Shown one piece after another: positions 6,453-6,728 of a stretch of 6,728 bases of DNA. Each line of letters starts with the position of its first letter. Position 1 is the stretch's first letter. Origin of the DNA: an uncultured Clostridia bacterium (GTDB lineage: Bacteria; Bacillota; Clostridia; Lachnospirales; Lachnospiraceae); contig CAMZAI010000147.1 in the NCBI GenBank assembly GCA_947304065.1, positions 1 through 6,728 of the forward strand. Direction: 5' to 3'. The notes beneath the pieces are model-generated. The model did not search any database and had not been told where the DNA came from. It saw nothing but the letters and a program-made list of their open reading frames with translations. The translations under genes and the position numbers were made by a program.

Positions 6453-6728
6453 TCAAACCTCACAGAAATTCTTCAGGATCTCAAGTCCCACGTCTCCGCT
6501 CTTTTCGGGATGGAACTGGCATCCGAAGAGATTGCCCTTCTCAACCGCACAGTCAAAAGTAATTCCGTAATCCGCGGTCGCAAGCACGTCGTCACGGTTC
6601 TCAGCCTTCAGATAATACGAATGGACGAAATATACGTACGGTGAAGCCGGAAGGCCCTTAAACAGGCGTGAACCGGGTTTTACGGCATTTATCGAGTTCC
6701 AGCCCATATGAGGTATCTTATACGGCTC
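6453..6728 (-). CDS. hisH: Imidazole glycerol phosphate synthase, glutaminase subunit HisH (C-terminal part)
   Basis: The frame enters from the right edge and gives 91 residues before the TGA at 6455-6453. HisH is the class I glutamine amidotransferase that feeds ammonia to HisF. KIPHMGWN near the start of the visible part and the C-terminal GCQFHPEKSG, with the His and Glu of the Cys-His-Glu triad, identify it; YFVHSYY between them is also typical. The nucleophilic Cys and the N-terminal half lie outside. The true start is upstream of the window; the internal Met at 6707 is not the start, because it falls inside the conserved HMGWN motif. It is followed after 2 bases by hisF. Confidence 0.96.
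   Translation of the reverse strand, partial: EPYKIPHMGWNSINAVKPGSRLFKGLPASPYVYFVHSYYLKAENRDDVLATADYGITFDCAVEKGNLFGCQFHPEKSGDVGLEILKNFCEV

Noticed and set aside
6451..6456. TTG at 6456 as the hisF start
   Set aside because: The Shine-Dalgarno GAGG is only one base away from it but well placed for ATG 6450, and family members begin at MFTKRIIPCLDV.
1..6728. CRISPR arrays, insertion sequences, tRNA or rRNA genes, phage or defence genes
   Set aside because: I looked for spaced direct repeats, transposase motifs and tRNA-like cloverleaf ends and saw none. The region looks like ordinary chromosome apart from the T-box unit.

Overview
The window reads as chromosomal DNA of a Gram-positive anaerobe of the Clostridia, most likely Lachnospiraceae or a close relative. 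The reasons are a T-box riboswitch, a SpoIID/LytB-type protein beside an L,D-transpeptidase lipoprotein, strong AGGAG-type ribosome sites, and close resemblance of the HisF, QueA and AMP-ligase sequences to clostridial versions. Base composition looks near half G+C. This placement is inference from family resemblance; no database search was possible. Every gene supported here lies on the minus strand, so the biological order runs from the right end of the window to the left.

Right part (about 6728 to 1818): a compact gene string hisH (3' part only) - hisF - queA - spoIID-like - L,D-transpeptidase lipoprotein. hisH and hisF are 2 bases apart, hisF and queA 25 bases apart, queA overlaps the spoIID-like gene, and the spoIID-like stop overlaps the transpeptidase start by one base (TGATG). 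No terminator is visible between them, so they probably share a transcript. It combines histidine/purine metabolism (HisHF), tRNA queuosine modification (QueA) and two exported cell-wall enzymes.

Middle (1447-1817): a 371-base non-coding stretch that is densely functional. It holds a near-consensus promoter (TTGACA, 17-base spacer, TATTAT) whose -10 box sits inside an 8+8-base perfect inverted repeat. A full T-box leader follows: Stem I with its distal AGAGAG/GGTTGGTGA motif, a candidate AUC (isoleucine) specifier, the antiterminator with its UGGU bulge, and a 12-bp intrinsic terminator with a T-run.

Left part (1446 to 1, cut by the window edge): one uninterrupted reading frame of 482 codons that joins an XRE helix-turn-helix, a cupin with all metal ligands intact, and the N-terminal half of an AMP-forming acyl-CoA synthetase. 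The main point of interest is this transcription unit: a regulator-enzyme fusion under an amino-acid-sensing T-box with a possible operator over the promoter. A testable reading is that the ligase activates a short branched-chain acid (for example 2-methylbutyrate) so that isoleucine can be made by reductive carboxylation when charged tRNA-Ile runs low.
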